A program made the position numbers and the translations under genes. From contig JANYLB010000016.1 of the NCBI GenBank assembly GCA_025363815.1, positions 1 to 64,000 of the forward strand: DNA of 64,000 nt, read 5' to 3'. Of this stretch, positions 53,684 through 61,972 are shown piece after piece; position 1 is the stretch's first letter, and each line of letters opens with the position of its first letter. The DNA comes from Actinomycetes bacterium (GTDB taxonomy: Bacteria; Actinomycetota; Acidimicrobiia; IMCC26256; JANYLB01). The notes below the pieces were generated by a model. It worked only from the letters and a program-made list of their open reading frames with translations. It had not been told where the DNA came from and made no database searches.

Positions 53684-54136
53684 ATGACCAAACCCGACAC
53701 ATCTGACACCGGCGACGAAGCCAGGCGGCTCCGATACTCCGTGACCCGCCTGGCCCGTCAACTCCGCCGCCAGGCCGGCACCGACCTGACCCCCACCACG
53801 GCCGCCGCGCTCGCCAGCATCGAGCGGCACGGGCCCGTCACGATCGGCGATCTCGCGACCCACGAGCAGGTCAGCCCGCCCACGGCGACAAACGTCGTGG
53901 CGAAGCTCGAGGCCGCCGGATTGGTCAGGCGCCTCCGCGACGACACCGATCGGCGCGTGTGCCGGGTCGAGCTCACGGCCGAAGGTGGCCTGCAGCTCGA
54001 GACGAGCCGGAGCCGCAAGACCGAGTGGCTCGCCGACCGCCTGCGTGACCTTCCTCCCGATGATCTCGCCAAGCTCACTGCCGCGCTCGACGTGCTCGAC
54101 CGCCTCACCGACGCCAGCACGGATGCGCGCCCGTGA
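53684..54136 (+). CDS. MarR-family transcriptional regulator
   Basis: A 150-residue winged-helix regulator. The MarR fold shows TTAAALASIERHGPVTIGDL, the recognition helix HEQVSPPTATNVVAKLEAAG, and the wing DTDRRVCRVELTAEG. It probably represses itself and the following MFS gene through the palindromic site upstream and is released by a small ligand. Its stop overlaps the MFS start by four bases. Confidence 0.93.
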   Translation: MTKPDTSDTGDEARRLRYSVTRLARQLRRQAGTDLTPTTAAALASIERHGPVTIGDLATHEQVSPPTATNVVAKLEAAGLVRRLRDDTDRRVCRVELTAEGGLQLETSRSRKTEWLADRLRDLPPDDLAKLTAALDVLDRLTDASTDARP

Positions 54137-55413
54137 CGCGCCTGCGACTCGCGACCCGTGAGACCTTCGGCTCCCTCTCCGTTCGCAACTTCCGGCTGTT
54201 CTTCGTCGGCCAGGGCGTGTCGCAGATCGGCAACTGGCTGACGCTCGTCGCCCAGACCCTTCTTGTCATCAAACTCGGCGGGAGCGGCGTCGCGCTCGGT
54301 CTCCTCGTTGCGTGCCAGTTCCTCCCAGTGATGCTCTTCGCCGCGTGGGCCGGGCTCATCGCCGACCGCTCCGACAAGCGCAAGCTGCTCTTCATCGTGC
54401 AGTGCTTCGCGATGGTGCAGTCGTTCGCGATGGCGTCGCTCGCGTTCATGGACAAGCCACCACTCGTAGCGATCTACGCGGTCGCGATGGCCGGTGGCTT
54501 CGCTATGGCGTTCGACAACCCGGCCCGCCGGGCGTTCGTGGTCGAGATGGTTCCCGAGAAGCGGGTGCAGAACGCGGTAAGCCTCAACAGCGCCGTGATG
54601 ACTAGCTCGCGCATCATCGGCCCTGCGCTCGCCGGGCTGCTGATCACGACCGTCGGGTTCGGTTGGGCGTTCCTGCTCGACGGCTTCTCCTACATCGCGG
54701 TGCTCGTCGCGCTCGCGATGATGCGGGCCTCCGAGCTTCGACCCGCTCCCGTCATCCGGCGAGGCAAGGGTCAGGTCAGAGAGGGCCTGCGCTACGTGCG
54801 CCAAGTCCCGGAGCTTTGGATTCCACTAGCGATGATGACCATCGTCGGGACCCTGGCGTTCAACTTCAGCGTCGTGTTCCCCCTCATGGTCACGCGCACT
54901 TTCCACAGCAACACCGCGATGTTCACGGTGCTGTTCTCGGTGATCAGCATCGGGTCGCTGATCGGGGCCCTGTGGTCGGCTCGGCGCAAGACGATCGACG
55001 TGCGCGACGTCGCCTGGGCCTCCGCGTTCTTCGGTGTGGCCATGCTCCTCTTCTCCGTGGTGCCGAGCCTGGCGTGGGCGTTCCCCGTCGGCGTCCTCGT
55101 CGGTGCCGCCAGCATCTCGTTCCTCACCACCTCCACCGCGATCGTGCAGGTAAAGGCCGCGCCGGAGATGCGGGGTCGAGTTCTCGCACTCCAGGCCATC
55201 GTCTTCCTCGGCAGCACGCCGATAGGTGGCCCGATCCTCGGGTACATCACCGACAGGTTCGGTCCGCGGTGGGGAGTCGGCGTCGGAGGCGTGGCCGGGG
55301 TGACCGCCGCGATCTGGGGCCTCTGGATGTACCGGCGGGTGCGTGGTTCCCTCGCCGCCGACATCCCGATGCCCGAGCCGATCGACGTCGAGATCCCCGA
55401 ACCCGCCGCCTGA
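54133..55413 (+). CDS. MFS transporter (EntS-like exporter)
   Basis: A 426-residue transporter with twelve helices. RNFRLFFVGQGVSQIGNWLT and AWAGLIADRSDKRKLLFIVQ are the MFS-3/EntS-type opening with the loop-2-3 signature. VVEMVPEKRVQNAVSLNSAV is also usual. It probably exports a small molecule whose presence is sensed by the coupled MarR protein. The start is GTG at 54133. The C-terminus is acidic (MPEPIDVEIPEPA). Confidence 0.92.
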   Translation: MTRLRLATRETFGSLSVRNFRLFFVGQGVSQIGNWLTLVAQTLLVIKLGGSGVALGLLVACQFLPVMLFAAWAGLIADRSDKRKLLFIVQCFAMVQSFAMASLAFMDKPPLVAIYAVAMAGGFAMAFDNPARRAFVVEMVPEKRVQNAVSLNSAVMTSSRIIGPALAGLLITTVGFGWAFLLDGFSYIAVLVALAMMRASELRPAPVIRRGKGQVREGLRYVRQVPELWIPLAMMTIVGTLAFNFSVVFPLMVTRTFHSNTAMFTVLFSVISIGSLIGALWSARRKTIDVRDVAWASAFFGVAMLLFSVVPSLAWAFPVGVLVGAASISFLTTSTAIVQVKAAPEMRGRVLALQAIVFLGSTPIGGPILGYITDRFGPRWGVGVGGVAGVTAAIWGLWMYRRVRGSLAADIPMPEPIDVEIPEPAA

Positions 55414-55416
55414 CAA

Positions 55417-55484
55417 CAGGCCGGCGGGCGGCTCTTGCCTCAGGCCGGCGGGCCGGCGGGTCGGTCTTGCCTCAGGCCGGCGGG
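55417..55484. repeat. GC-rich direct repeats able to form hairpins
   Basis: CAGGCCGGCGGG occurs at 55417, 55441 and 55473. TCTTGCCT precedes the last two copies. GCCGGC-GG-GCCGGC at 55444-55457 is self-complementary. The repeat fills the gap between the MFS gene and the convergent htrA-like gene and runs into the last codons of the latter. It may act as a two-way terminator. Confidence 0.8.
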
Positions 55485-56746
55485 CCGGCTCCCAGCTTCA
55501 CTCCGGCGTGGCGGGTGGATCCAGAGGAGTCGACCCAGGTGATCACCACCGAGTCACCGGGGTGCCTGGCTTCTAGTGCGGCACGGAGCTCGGTCGAGGA
55601 GGCGACGCTGGTGCCGTCGGCCGAGACGATCGCGTCGCCCACCGCGATACCGGCGTTGTCGGCGGCACTGCCGGACTGCACCTGTTCAACGGTCGCACCC
55701 GACGAACGCCCGGCGCCGTATTCGTAGTTCCCGGAGCTCTGCGACGAGTCGGACCGCAGACCCACACCGAGCATCGCCCTGCGCGCGCCGACGTAGACGC
55801 CATTCGACTCATCACGCTTGTCGATCTGGGCGGCAATCTTGATGGCCCGGTCGATCGGAATCGCGTATCCGACACCGCTCGAAAGACCAGAGCTCGAGTA
55901 GGAGCCGAAGCCGAATCGCGAACCGCTGCTGGACTGGGCGGCGCTGTTGATACCGATCACCTGACCGGAAGCGTTGAGGAGCGGGCCGCCGGAATCGCCG
56001 GGCACGATGTCGGCCTGGACCTCGATCATGTCGCGCAGCGTCTCGGAGTTGGAGCTGCTGTCGCCGGCGGTGATCGTTTTCGAGGTGTTCGACACGACTC
56101 CGCTGACAACGGTCGGCGGGCCGAACTTGCCCTTGGCGTTTCCGATCGCGGCGACCGCGTCGTTCACATTGACCTTCGACGGGTCGCCGATGCTGATGGT
56201 TTTCAGGTTCGACGCGTTCTCGAGCTGCAGGAGCGCGACATCGTCGGCGACGTCGTAGCCGAGCACCGAGGCGCTGTAGGTCTTTCCCGTCACACCGAAC
56301 TCAACCATGATCTTCTCGGCTCCCGCGATGACGTGGTTGTTGGTGAGGACCTTGCCCGACTTCGTGATCACCATCCCGGTGCCGGCCGCTTCACCGTTTT
56401 GGAGGGTGGTCTGGATGTTGACGATCGCCGGGTTCGCGGAGTTCGCGATCCCGTTGACGTCGATCGACGACAGGCCGCGCGACGAAGATGCTCCTTCGGA
56501 AGAAGACGAGCTCGAGTGGCCGAAGGTCGAGTCGGCGGCGCGGAACGGCAAGGCCGCGGCTGAGTTCGCCGTGGCGGCGCCGTCACCTGCCGAAGCGCTC
56601 TCGGCCGCCCGACCAAGGACGGCCGATCCGCAGACCACCACGACGGCCGCAACGATCAGCGCGACCCGGCGCATCGGTGAAGGGCGCGAGTGCGAACCGG
56701 GCTGGGCAGGGGGGTAAGGGGGGACCGAAGCTGCGTCGTTCGACAT
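55472..56746 (-). CDS. HtrA/DegP-like membrane-anchored serine protease with PDZ domain
   Basis: A 424-residue protease. A disordered Pro-rich N-terminus is followed by a membrane anchor (VALIVAAVVVVCGSAVLGR) and a Ser-rich linker. The trypsin-like domain has catalytic His in LTNNHVIAGAEK, Asp in YDVADDVALLQL and Ser in DIVPGDSGGPLLNASGQVIG. A PDZ domain ends the protein (GSAADNAGIAVGDAIVSADG). It degrades misfolded envelope proteins. ATG 56746 is the family start; the open frame goes further to 56914. Its last residues are encoded by the third GC-rich repeat. Confidence 0.92.
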   Translation of the reverse strand: MSNDAASVPPYPPAQPGSHSRPSPMRRVALIVAAVVVVCGSAVLGRAAESASAGDGAATANSAAALPFRAADSTFGHSSSSSSEGASSSRGLSSIDVNGIANSANPAIVNIQTTLQNGEAAGTGMVITKSGKVLTNNHVIAGAEKIMVEFGVTGKTYSASVLGYDVADDVALLQLENASNLKTISIGDPSKVNVNDAVAAIGNAKGKFGPPTVVSGVVSNTSKTITAGDSSSNSETLRDMIEVQADIVPGDSGGPLLNASGQVIGINSAAQSSSGSRFGFGSYSSSGLSSGVGYAIPIDRAIKIAAQIDKRDESNGVYVGARRAMLGVGLRSDSSQSSGNYEYGAGRSSGATVEQVQSGSAADNAGIAVGDAIVSADGTSVASSTELRAALEARHPGDSVVITWVDSSGSTRHAGVKLGAGPPA

Positions 56747-56922
56747 CGGGCCAGCGTGCCCGATGGACCCATATCCCGTCTGGACGCGTCTTGAGAGGTT
56801 CCTGAGAACCACCTTGCCGTTCTGGTCACGTTCGCGCCGCAGCCTCCGCCAGATTCCTGACCAGTTCGGGGGGGTAGCAGTTTGGGGACTTGGATTGGGG
56901 TTTGGCTGTCCCACCCTCGGCG

Positions 56923-56928
56923 TACAGT
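56923..56928 (+). promoter_or_regulatory. Leaderless -10 box TACAGT
   Basis: TACAGT lies 6 bases before ATG 56935. Confidence 0.5.
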
Positions 56929-56934
56929 CGCTCC

Positions 56935-58077
56935 ATGACCGCAGACGTCGCGTCCCTCGCTCGCCGGTTCGACGCCATCGGTTACCTCGACGCCCGGACC
57001 CGCCGCCGCACCCCCGCGCGGATCACCACCCTCGTCCGTCGGGTGCGGGCAACCGTCCCCGACCCGCTTGCCGCTGCGCTCGCCTTTCAACGGGTGACCG
57101 AGGCCGGCCCCGGAGTCGATCCTTCGGTTCATGCCGAGGCACTCCTCTCGGCGCTGCGGTGGGTGGCCCGGCTCGATCCACTCGAGGTGTACGCGGCGCT
57201 CCGCCCGCTCGACCGCCGACTCAACCGGCTGGCGCGAACCGCTGGCGTAACCCCGTTCGCCGAGGAAGCACGCGATGAGCTCCGGTGCGCGTTCGTCGAC
57301 GCTGCGTTCCAGCGCTTCGCCGACAGCGCGCCTTCCGAGGTCGCATGGGAAGCGGTCATGGCCCTTCACGTCACCCTCGCCGCTGAAGGCCTCGCGTCGG
57401 GCGGCGAGCACGCGGCCGAGGCGGCGAGCGCGATCGCCGCGCACGCGCTCGACGTGCCGAACGTGGCCGTTGCACTCCACCATGCCGAGCTGGCAGTGCG
57501 CTGGTCGGCCGCGCTCGGGCGCCACGACCCCGATCGCCTCCGGCACCTCTACGTGCTCGCGAGCAGCGCTCACATGGCCGGCGCGCACGACCGGGTCTTG
57601 GAGCTCGCCGACGATCTGCTCACCGATCTCGACGACGCGCTCGGCCCGGATGACCCGTGCGCGGTCGACCTACGGCTCACCACCGCCGACTCCGCGAGCG
57701 CGCTCGGTGACCACGCCCGAGCAACCAACCTTGCCGCCGACGCGGTCTGGACCTGCGAGCTCGAGCTCGGCCCCGAGCATCCCCTCACCCTCGGCAGCTA
57801 CGGGGTGCTCGCCCGGCTGCTGCGTCGCGCCGACCGACCGACCGAAGCGGTTGCCGTCTCGCGTCAGCACTTCGAACGGAGCCGGCACCTGCTGGACGAG
57901 GCACCCCGCGAGGTCGCCCACGCGGGGATCGGGCTCGCTGCCGGCTACCTGCAGAACGCTGAGTATGAAGCCGCGCGCACGGTGGCCCGCGAGACGCTCG
58001 CCTGGTGCACCCCCCGCCTCGGCCCCGACGATGAGCTCACCGAGACCCTCCGTCGCATCCTCGGCGACCACGCCTGA
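56935..58077 (+). CDS. Hypothetical all-helical TPR-like protein
   Basis: A 380-residue Ala/Arg/Leu-rich protein predicted to be all helical. The second half has TPR-like pairs: DPDRLRHLYVLASSAHMAGA, DHARATNLAADAVWTCELEL, HPLTLGSYGVLARLLRRADR and AGYLQNAEYEAARTVARETL, the GPxHP-type spacing seen in AfsR and kinesin-light-chain TPRs. No enzyme or DNA-binding domain is present. It could be a scaffold. It is followed by an unknown hydrophobic protein 37 bases on. Confidence 0.75.
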   Translation: MTADVASLARRFDAIGYLDARTRRRTPARITTLVRRVRATVPDPLAAALAFQRVTEAGPGVDPSVHAEALLSALRWVARLDPLEVYAALRPLDRRLNRLARTAGVTPFAEEARDELRCAFVDAAFQRFADSAPSEVAWEAVMALHVTLAAEGLASGGEHAAEAASAIAAHALDVPNVAVALHHAELAVRWSAALGRHDPDRLRHLYVLASSAHMAGAHDRVLELADDLLTDLDDALGPDDPCAVDLRLTTADSASALGDHARATNLAADAVWTCELELGPEHPLTLGSYGVLARLLRRADRPTEAVAVSRQHFERSRHLLDEAPREVAHAGIGLAAGYLQNAEYEAARTVARETLAWCTPRLGPDDELTETLRRILGDHA

Positions 58078-58114
58078 ACCGTGCCCATCCCGTCGCGCGG
58101 TGCATCATGGGCGC

Positions 58115-58960
58115 ATGCACGAACAGCAGCATTGGCCGTCGAGGCCGCCGGGCCGACCGCGGAGACGGGTCGCTTCGATCGCCCGGACCAGGGCTGTCGC
58201 CGGGGCCACGGCGAGTAGAAAGGCCGCGCGCGCCGCGACGGAACTCATACGCGACCGGGGCGTGCGGATCACCGCCACGAGCCGCGAGGCCGCATCTCAG
58301 CTCATTGCCGACCACGGACCCGAGCTGCGCGACTCACTCTGGCGGCTCCGGAAGGCGCGTACCCCCCAGGAGGCGCTGAAAGCGCTCGAGTCAGAGATCG
58401 AACACCTCCTCTTCGTTGCCGCCCCGACGCTCGTCGAGCACCCTTTGCCGATCCGGCGAGTGAGCTCGGCACGGGTTCTCGTGGGCGGGACAGCAGCAGC
58501 CGTCGCACTCGGCGAAGGTCTCGACGAGGTCGCGGCGCTGTTCTCGGCCGGAACCACGATCGCGCCATCGCTGCCTGTGCTCGTTACCGCCGCGTTCCTG
58601 TCGGTCGCGGTCGAGACCGCCGTCGCGACATCTCTGCGGGTCCACGATCTGGCAGCCGCAGGTATCGTGGCCAGCCCCGACGCGGTCTCTCGCGACGTGA
58701 TCTTCGCGATGGCAGGTGGTCGCGGCGCGGCGCGTGGCGCGATCACCCGACAACTCCTCAATAGTGTCGCGGCGCGGGTGCTGTCGCGCTGGGGAGCCGG
58801 TCTGGTTCCGGTTCTAGGCGCGGTCTACTGCGCGTGGGACGCCCAGAAGACGATCGGTGCGATTCGCCGCCTCCCTAAGCCGTTCCACACTGGTGGGGAG
58901 ATTGCCGTCGACCTCCTCGAGATCGAACCCGGCGGCATCGCGACCGGAAGCAGTTTTTAG
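58115..58960 (+). CDS. Hypothetical hydrophobic-domain protein, possibly EcsC-like
   Basis: A 281-residue protein. The basic N-terminus (PGRPRRRVASIARTRAVAGA) precedes a helical region and then hydrophobic stretches ARVLVGGTAAAVALGEGLDE and LPVLVTAAFLSVAVETAVAT. The end, LSRWGAGLVPVLGAVYCAWD, recalls EcsC/DUF697-type tails that insert in membranes. No family could be assigned with confidence. ATG 58115 is chosen on codon usage; an upstream frame overlapping the TPR-like gene is a shadow. The NYN gene starts directly after its stop. Confidence 0.6.
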   Translation: MHEQQHWPSRPPGRPRRRVASIARTRAVAGATASRKAARAATELIRDRGVRITATSREAASQLIADHGPELRDSLWRLRKARTPQEALKALESEIEHLLFVAAPTLVEHPLPIRRVSSARVLVGGTAAAVALGEGLDEVAALFSAGTTIAPSLPVLVTAAFLSVAVETAVATSLRVHDLAAAGIVASPDAVSRDVIFAMAGGRGAARGAITRQLLNSVAARVLSRWGAGLVPVLGAVYCAWDAQKTIGAIRRLPKPFHTGGEIAVDLLEIEPGGIATGSSF

Positions 58961-60166
58961 ATGGCCTCGCAACACTTCGTCGTCGACGGATCGAACATCG
59001 CGACCGAAGGTCGAACCACCCCGAGCCTCGCGCAGCTCCAAGAGGCCATGCGTGCCTTCCGCGAGGAGTACCCGGACGGATCAATCACCGTCGTCGTCGA
59101 CGCGAGCTTCGCTCACCGTATCGACGAGTCGGAACGGGTCGCGTTCGAACGGGCCGAGGCACGCGGCGAGCTGGTGTCGCCGCCGGCGGGCGCGATCGGG
59201 CGGGGAGACGGTTTCCTGCTCCAGATCGCTGATCGCACCAACGCGACGGTGTTGTCGAACGACTCGTTCCAGGAGTTCCACGGCGAGTACCACTGGCTGT
59301 TCGACGTGAGTCGATTGGTCGGCGGCAAGCCGGTACCCGGCGTCGGTTGGATCTTCTCGCTCCGAACCCCGGTACGGGGTGCGAGGAGTCGCCAGGCCAC
59401 ACGCGTCCAGGCGAAGCCCGCTGGAGACCCGACCACCGAGGCGAAGCCCCCGGCTCGGCCGTCGAAGAAGGTCACCGCGGCAATCGCGGCGGCGACGGCC
59501 GAGGCGCTGTCACCGGCGAAACGAAGGCCAAGACGTCGCAAAGGGCCGTCACCCGAGGCCGTGAACGAGCCGGCCACGTTCCTCCAGTTCCTCATCGATC
59601 ACCGACTCGGAAGCGAGGTCGACGGAACAGTGGAGGAGTTCGCGTCGCACGGGGCATTCGTTGCCGCCGACGGCGTGCGCGCCTACCTGCCGCTCGCCGC
59701 TATGGGTGACCCGACACCGACGCGCGCCCGTGACGTGCTCGAGAAGGGCGAGCGCCGCGTGTTCATCGTGCAAGCAGTCGACGCGCCACGGCGCGCGATC
59801 GAGGTAGGCCTGCCGGGATTCGCGCACCCAGCGGGGGCGCCGAGCGAGGAGATGGTCGAAGAGGTCACCAAGCGGCGCTCCAAGAAACGGGAGGCCCCGA
59901 CCAAGGCCAGGGCGGCGGTGAAACCGGCAAAGACCACGAAGAAGGCCCCGGCCGTCAAACCGGTGAAGAAGACCGCCCCCGTCAAGAAGAAGGTTGCCCC
60001 CAAGAAGACCGGTCCGGTGAAGGTGGTCAAGAAAGCGGTGCTCGCGAAGAAGTCCACGAAGCCGGTGAAGAAGTCGGTGAAGGTGGTCAAGAAAGCGGTG
60101 CTCGCGAAGAAGACCACGAAGCCGGTGAAGAAGCCGGTGAAGAAGACCACCAAGAAGAAGAGATAG
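58961..60166 (+). CDS. NYN/PIN ribonuclease fused to S1-like domain and histone-H1-like tail
   Basis: A 401-residue predicted RNA-processing protein. Residues 5-130 are a Zc3h12a/NYN-type PIN nuclease: acidic residues in VVDGSNIATEG, TVVVDASFAHR, GRGDGFLLQIADR and LSNDSFQEF form the usual quartet. After a basic linker comes an S1-like RNA-binding region (IDHRLGSEVDGTVEEFASHG). The last 100 residues are Lys-Ala-Pro-Val repeats like those in mycobacterial HupB or histone H1, with a perfect 60-bp duplication. The gene starts immediately after the stop of the previous one, so they are co-transcribed. Confidence 0.85.
   Translation: MASQHFVVDGSNIATEGRTTPSLAQLQEAMRAFREEYPDGSITVVVDASFAHRIDESERVAFERAEARGELVSPPAGAIGRGDGFLLQIADRTNATVLSNDSFQEFHGEYHWLFDVSRLVGGKPVPGVGWIFSLRTPVRGARSRQATRVQAKPAGDPTTEAKPPARPSKKVTAAIAAATAEALSPAKRRPRRRKGPSPEAVNEPATFLQFLIDHRLGSEVDGTVEEFASHGAFVAADGVRAYLPLAAMGDPTPTRARDVLEKGERRVFIVQAVDAPRRAIEVGLPGFAHPAGAPSEEMVEEVTKRRSKKREAPTKARAAVKPAKTTKKAPAVKPVKKTAPVKKKVAPKKTGPVKVVKKAVLAKKSTKPVKKSVKVVKKAVLAKKTTKPVKKPVKKTTKKKR
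60014..60133. repeat. 60-bp tandem duplication in the Lys-rich tail
   Basis: Two copies in phase with a 60-base period, nearly identical (for example both contain GGTGAAGGTGGTCAAGAAAG at 60016 and 60076). Each adds 20 residues of the KKAVLAKK type. Confidence 0.95.
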
Positions 60167-60174
60167 CAGAATCG

Positions 60175-61914
60175 GTGATCTTCGAACAGTTCTACCTGGC
60201 GTGCCTGTCTCACGCGTCGTACCTGATCGGCGACGAGACGACCGCTCGCGCGGTGGTGGTCGACCCCCAGCGCGACGTCGGCGGGTACATCGCGGCGGCC
60301 GACGCGCACGGCCTGAAGATCGAGCGGGTGATCGAGACCCACGTACACGCCGACTTCGTGAGTGGCCACCTCGAGCTGGCCGCCCAAACTGGCGCGGTGA
60401 TCTCCTACGGAGCGGCGATCGGCGCCGTCGACTTCCCGATCGAACCGCTGGCCAACGGACGCGAGCTCTCGCTCGGTTCGATGCGGCTAGAGATCCGGGC
60501 AACCCCCGGGCACACCCCCGAGTCGATCAGCATCGTCGTGCACGAGCATTCCGACGACCCCATTCCGTACGGCGTGCTCACCGGTGACACGCTGTTCATC
60601 GGTGATGTCGGCCGTCCTGACTTGCTGTCGTCGCGTGGCACCGACGCCGACACGCTCGCACGTCAGCTCTTCCACTCGCTGCGAACCCAGCTCCTTACCC
60701 TTCCCGATGAGACCCGCGTGTATCCCGCCCATGGCGCGGGGAGTGCGTGCGGCAAGCACCTCTCGACTGAGACCAGCTCCACCATCGGCGAGCAGCGTCG
60801 AACGAACTACGCGCTGCAACCGATGTCGGAAGACGCGTTTGTCGCCGCGGTAACCGAAGGTCAGGCCGCGGCGCCCCGGTACTTCGCGTTCGACGCCGGC
60901 CGGAACCGCGAGACCCACGATCTGCTCGACGAACGCCGCGCACCGCGCGTGATCACGCTCGACGAGACCCTCGCCGCCCTCGCCGACGGTGCCGTGCTGC
61001 TCGACACGCGAGAACCGATCGAATTCGCGTCCGGGCACCTGCGGAGCGCGCTGAACGTCGGCCTCGACGGCCGGTTCGCCGAGTTCGCGGGCGACATCCT
61101 CGAACCGGGTCGTCCGATCGTGCTCGCCGGCGATCCGAGCCGGGCCACCGAGGCGCGCGTCCGACTCGGGCGGATCGGCTTCGATCAAGTGACCGGCACG
61201 CTCGATGATCCATACGGCGCGTTGGTCGCCCGCCCCGATCTTGTCGCCCGCAGCTCAGTCGTGACCATCGAACAGCTCGCGGAGATACGCGGCACCACCC
61301 CCGAGCTCCAGATCATCGATGTTCGCAACCCGGGTGAGACCGCGAGCGGCACCGTGAGCGGCTCGACCCTCGTACCGCTCCCCTCACTGACCGACATGAG
61401 CCACGCCATCGACGCGACGCGACCGACCGTGGTCGTCTGCGCGAGCGGGTACCGTGCCGCGATCGCCGCGAGCGTGCTCGCCGCCACCGGTTTCGACGAC
61501 GTGTCCACGCTGCTCGGTGGGATCGAAGCGTGGCGGGCCGCCGGCTTGCCCCTACCACCGGCCGGAAGAGACGAGGAGACAATGGCAGAGATTCCCGAAG
61601 TTGGCGCGGAGGAAGCAGAGGAGCTCACCGACGCGTTCCTGCTTGACGTGCGCGAAGCCGACGAGTGGGCCGCGGGCCATGCACCGGCTGCAACCTGGAT
61701 CCCGATGGGTGACCTCCAGACCCGAATCGCCGAGCTTCCGCGCGATCGTCAGATTCTCGCGATCTGCCGGTCCGGCGGTCGGTCTGCAGCGGTGGTGGAA
61801 GCCTTGAACGGAGGCGGCTTCGATGCCGTGAACGTCATCGGTGGCATGCAGTCATGGGCCAGGGCCGGCCTCGAAGTGATCGCCGATGACGGCTCGGCCG
61901 GCGCAGTCATCTAA
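60175..61914 (+). CDS. Metallo-beta-lactamase protein with three rhodanese domains
   Basis: A 579-residue protein for sulfur transfer or persulfide handling. The MBL domain starts FYLACLSHASYLIGDETTAR with HVHADF as the metal motif and GDTLFIGDVGRPD, close to persulfide dioxygenases. Three rhodanese domains follow. The first (LLDTREPIEFASGHLRSALN) has lost its catalytic Cys (VLAGDPSRATE). The second has it in VVCASGYRAA and the third in AICRSGGRSAA. Start is GTG at 60175, 8 bases after the NYN gene. Confidence 0.88.
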   Translation: MIFEQFYLACLSHASYLIGDETTARAVVVDPQRDVGGYIAAADAHGLKIERVIETHVHADFVSGHLELAAQTGAVISYGAAIGAVDFPIEPLANGRELSLGSMRLEIRATPGHTPESISIVVHEHSDDPIPYGVLTGDTLFIGDVGRPDLLSSRGTDADTLARQLFHSLRTQLLTLPDETRVYPAHGAGSACGKHLSTETSSTIGEQRRTNYALQPMSEDAFVAAVTEGQAAAPRYFAFDAGRNRETHDLLDERRAPRVITLDETLAALADGAVLLDTREPIEFASGHLRSALNVGLDGRFAEFAGDILEPGRPIVLAGDPSRATEARVRLGRIGFDQVTGTLDDPYGALVARPDLVARSSVVTIEQLAEIRGTTPELQIIDVRNPGETASGTVSGSTLVPLPSLTDMSHAIDATRPTVVVCASGYRAAIAASVLAATGFDDVSTLLGGIEAWRAAGLPLPPAGRDEETMAEIPEVGAEEAEELTDAFLLDVREADEWAAGHAPAATWIPMGDLQTRIAELPRDRQILAICRSGGRSAAVVEALNGGGFDAVNVIGGMQSWARAGLEVIADDGSAGAVI

Positions 61915-61960
61915 ACCCGGCATTTAACCCTTGCCCCTGGCGATTCGTCCGTTTCGCCCT

Positions 61961-61966
61961 TAACCT
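61961..61966 (+). promoter_or_regulatory. Leaderless -10 box TAACCT
   Basis: TAACCT lies 6 bases before ATG 61973. AACCT-A-AGGTT at 61962-61972 is a near-palindrome directly on the start. Confidence 0.45.
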
Positions 61967-61972
61967 AAGGTT

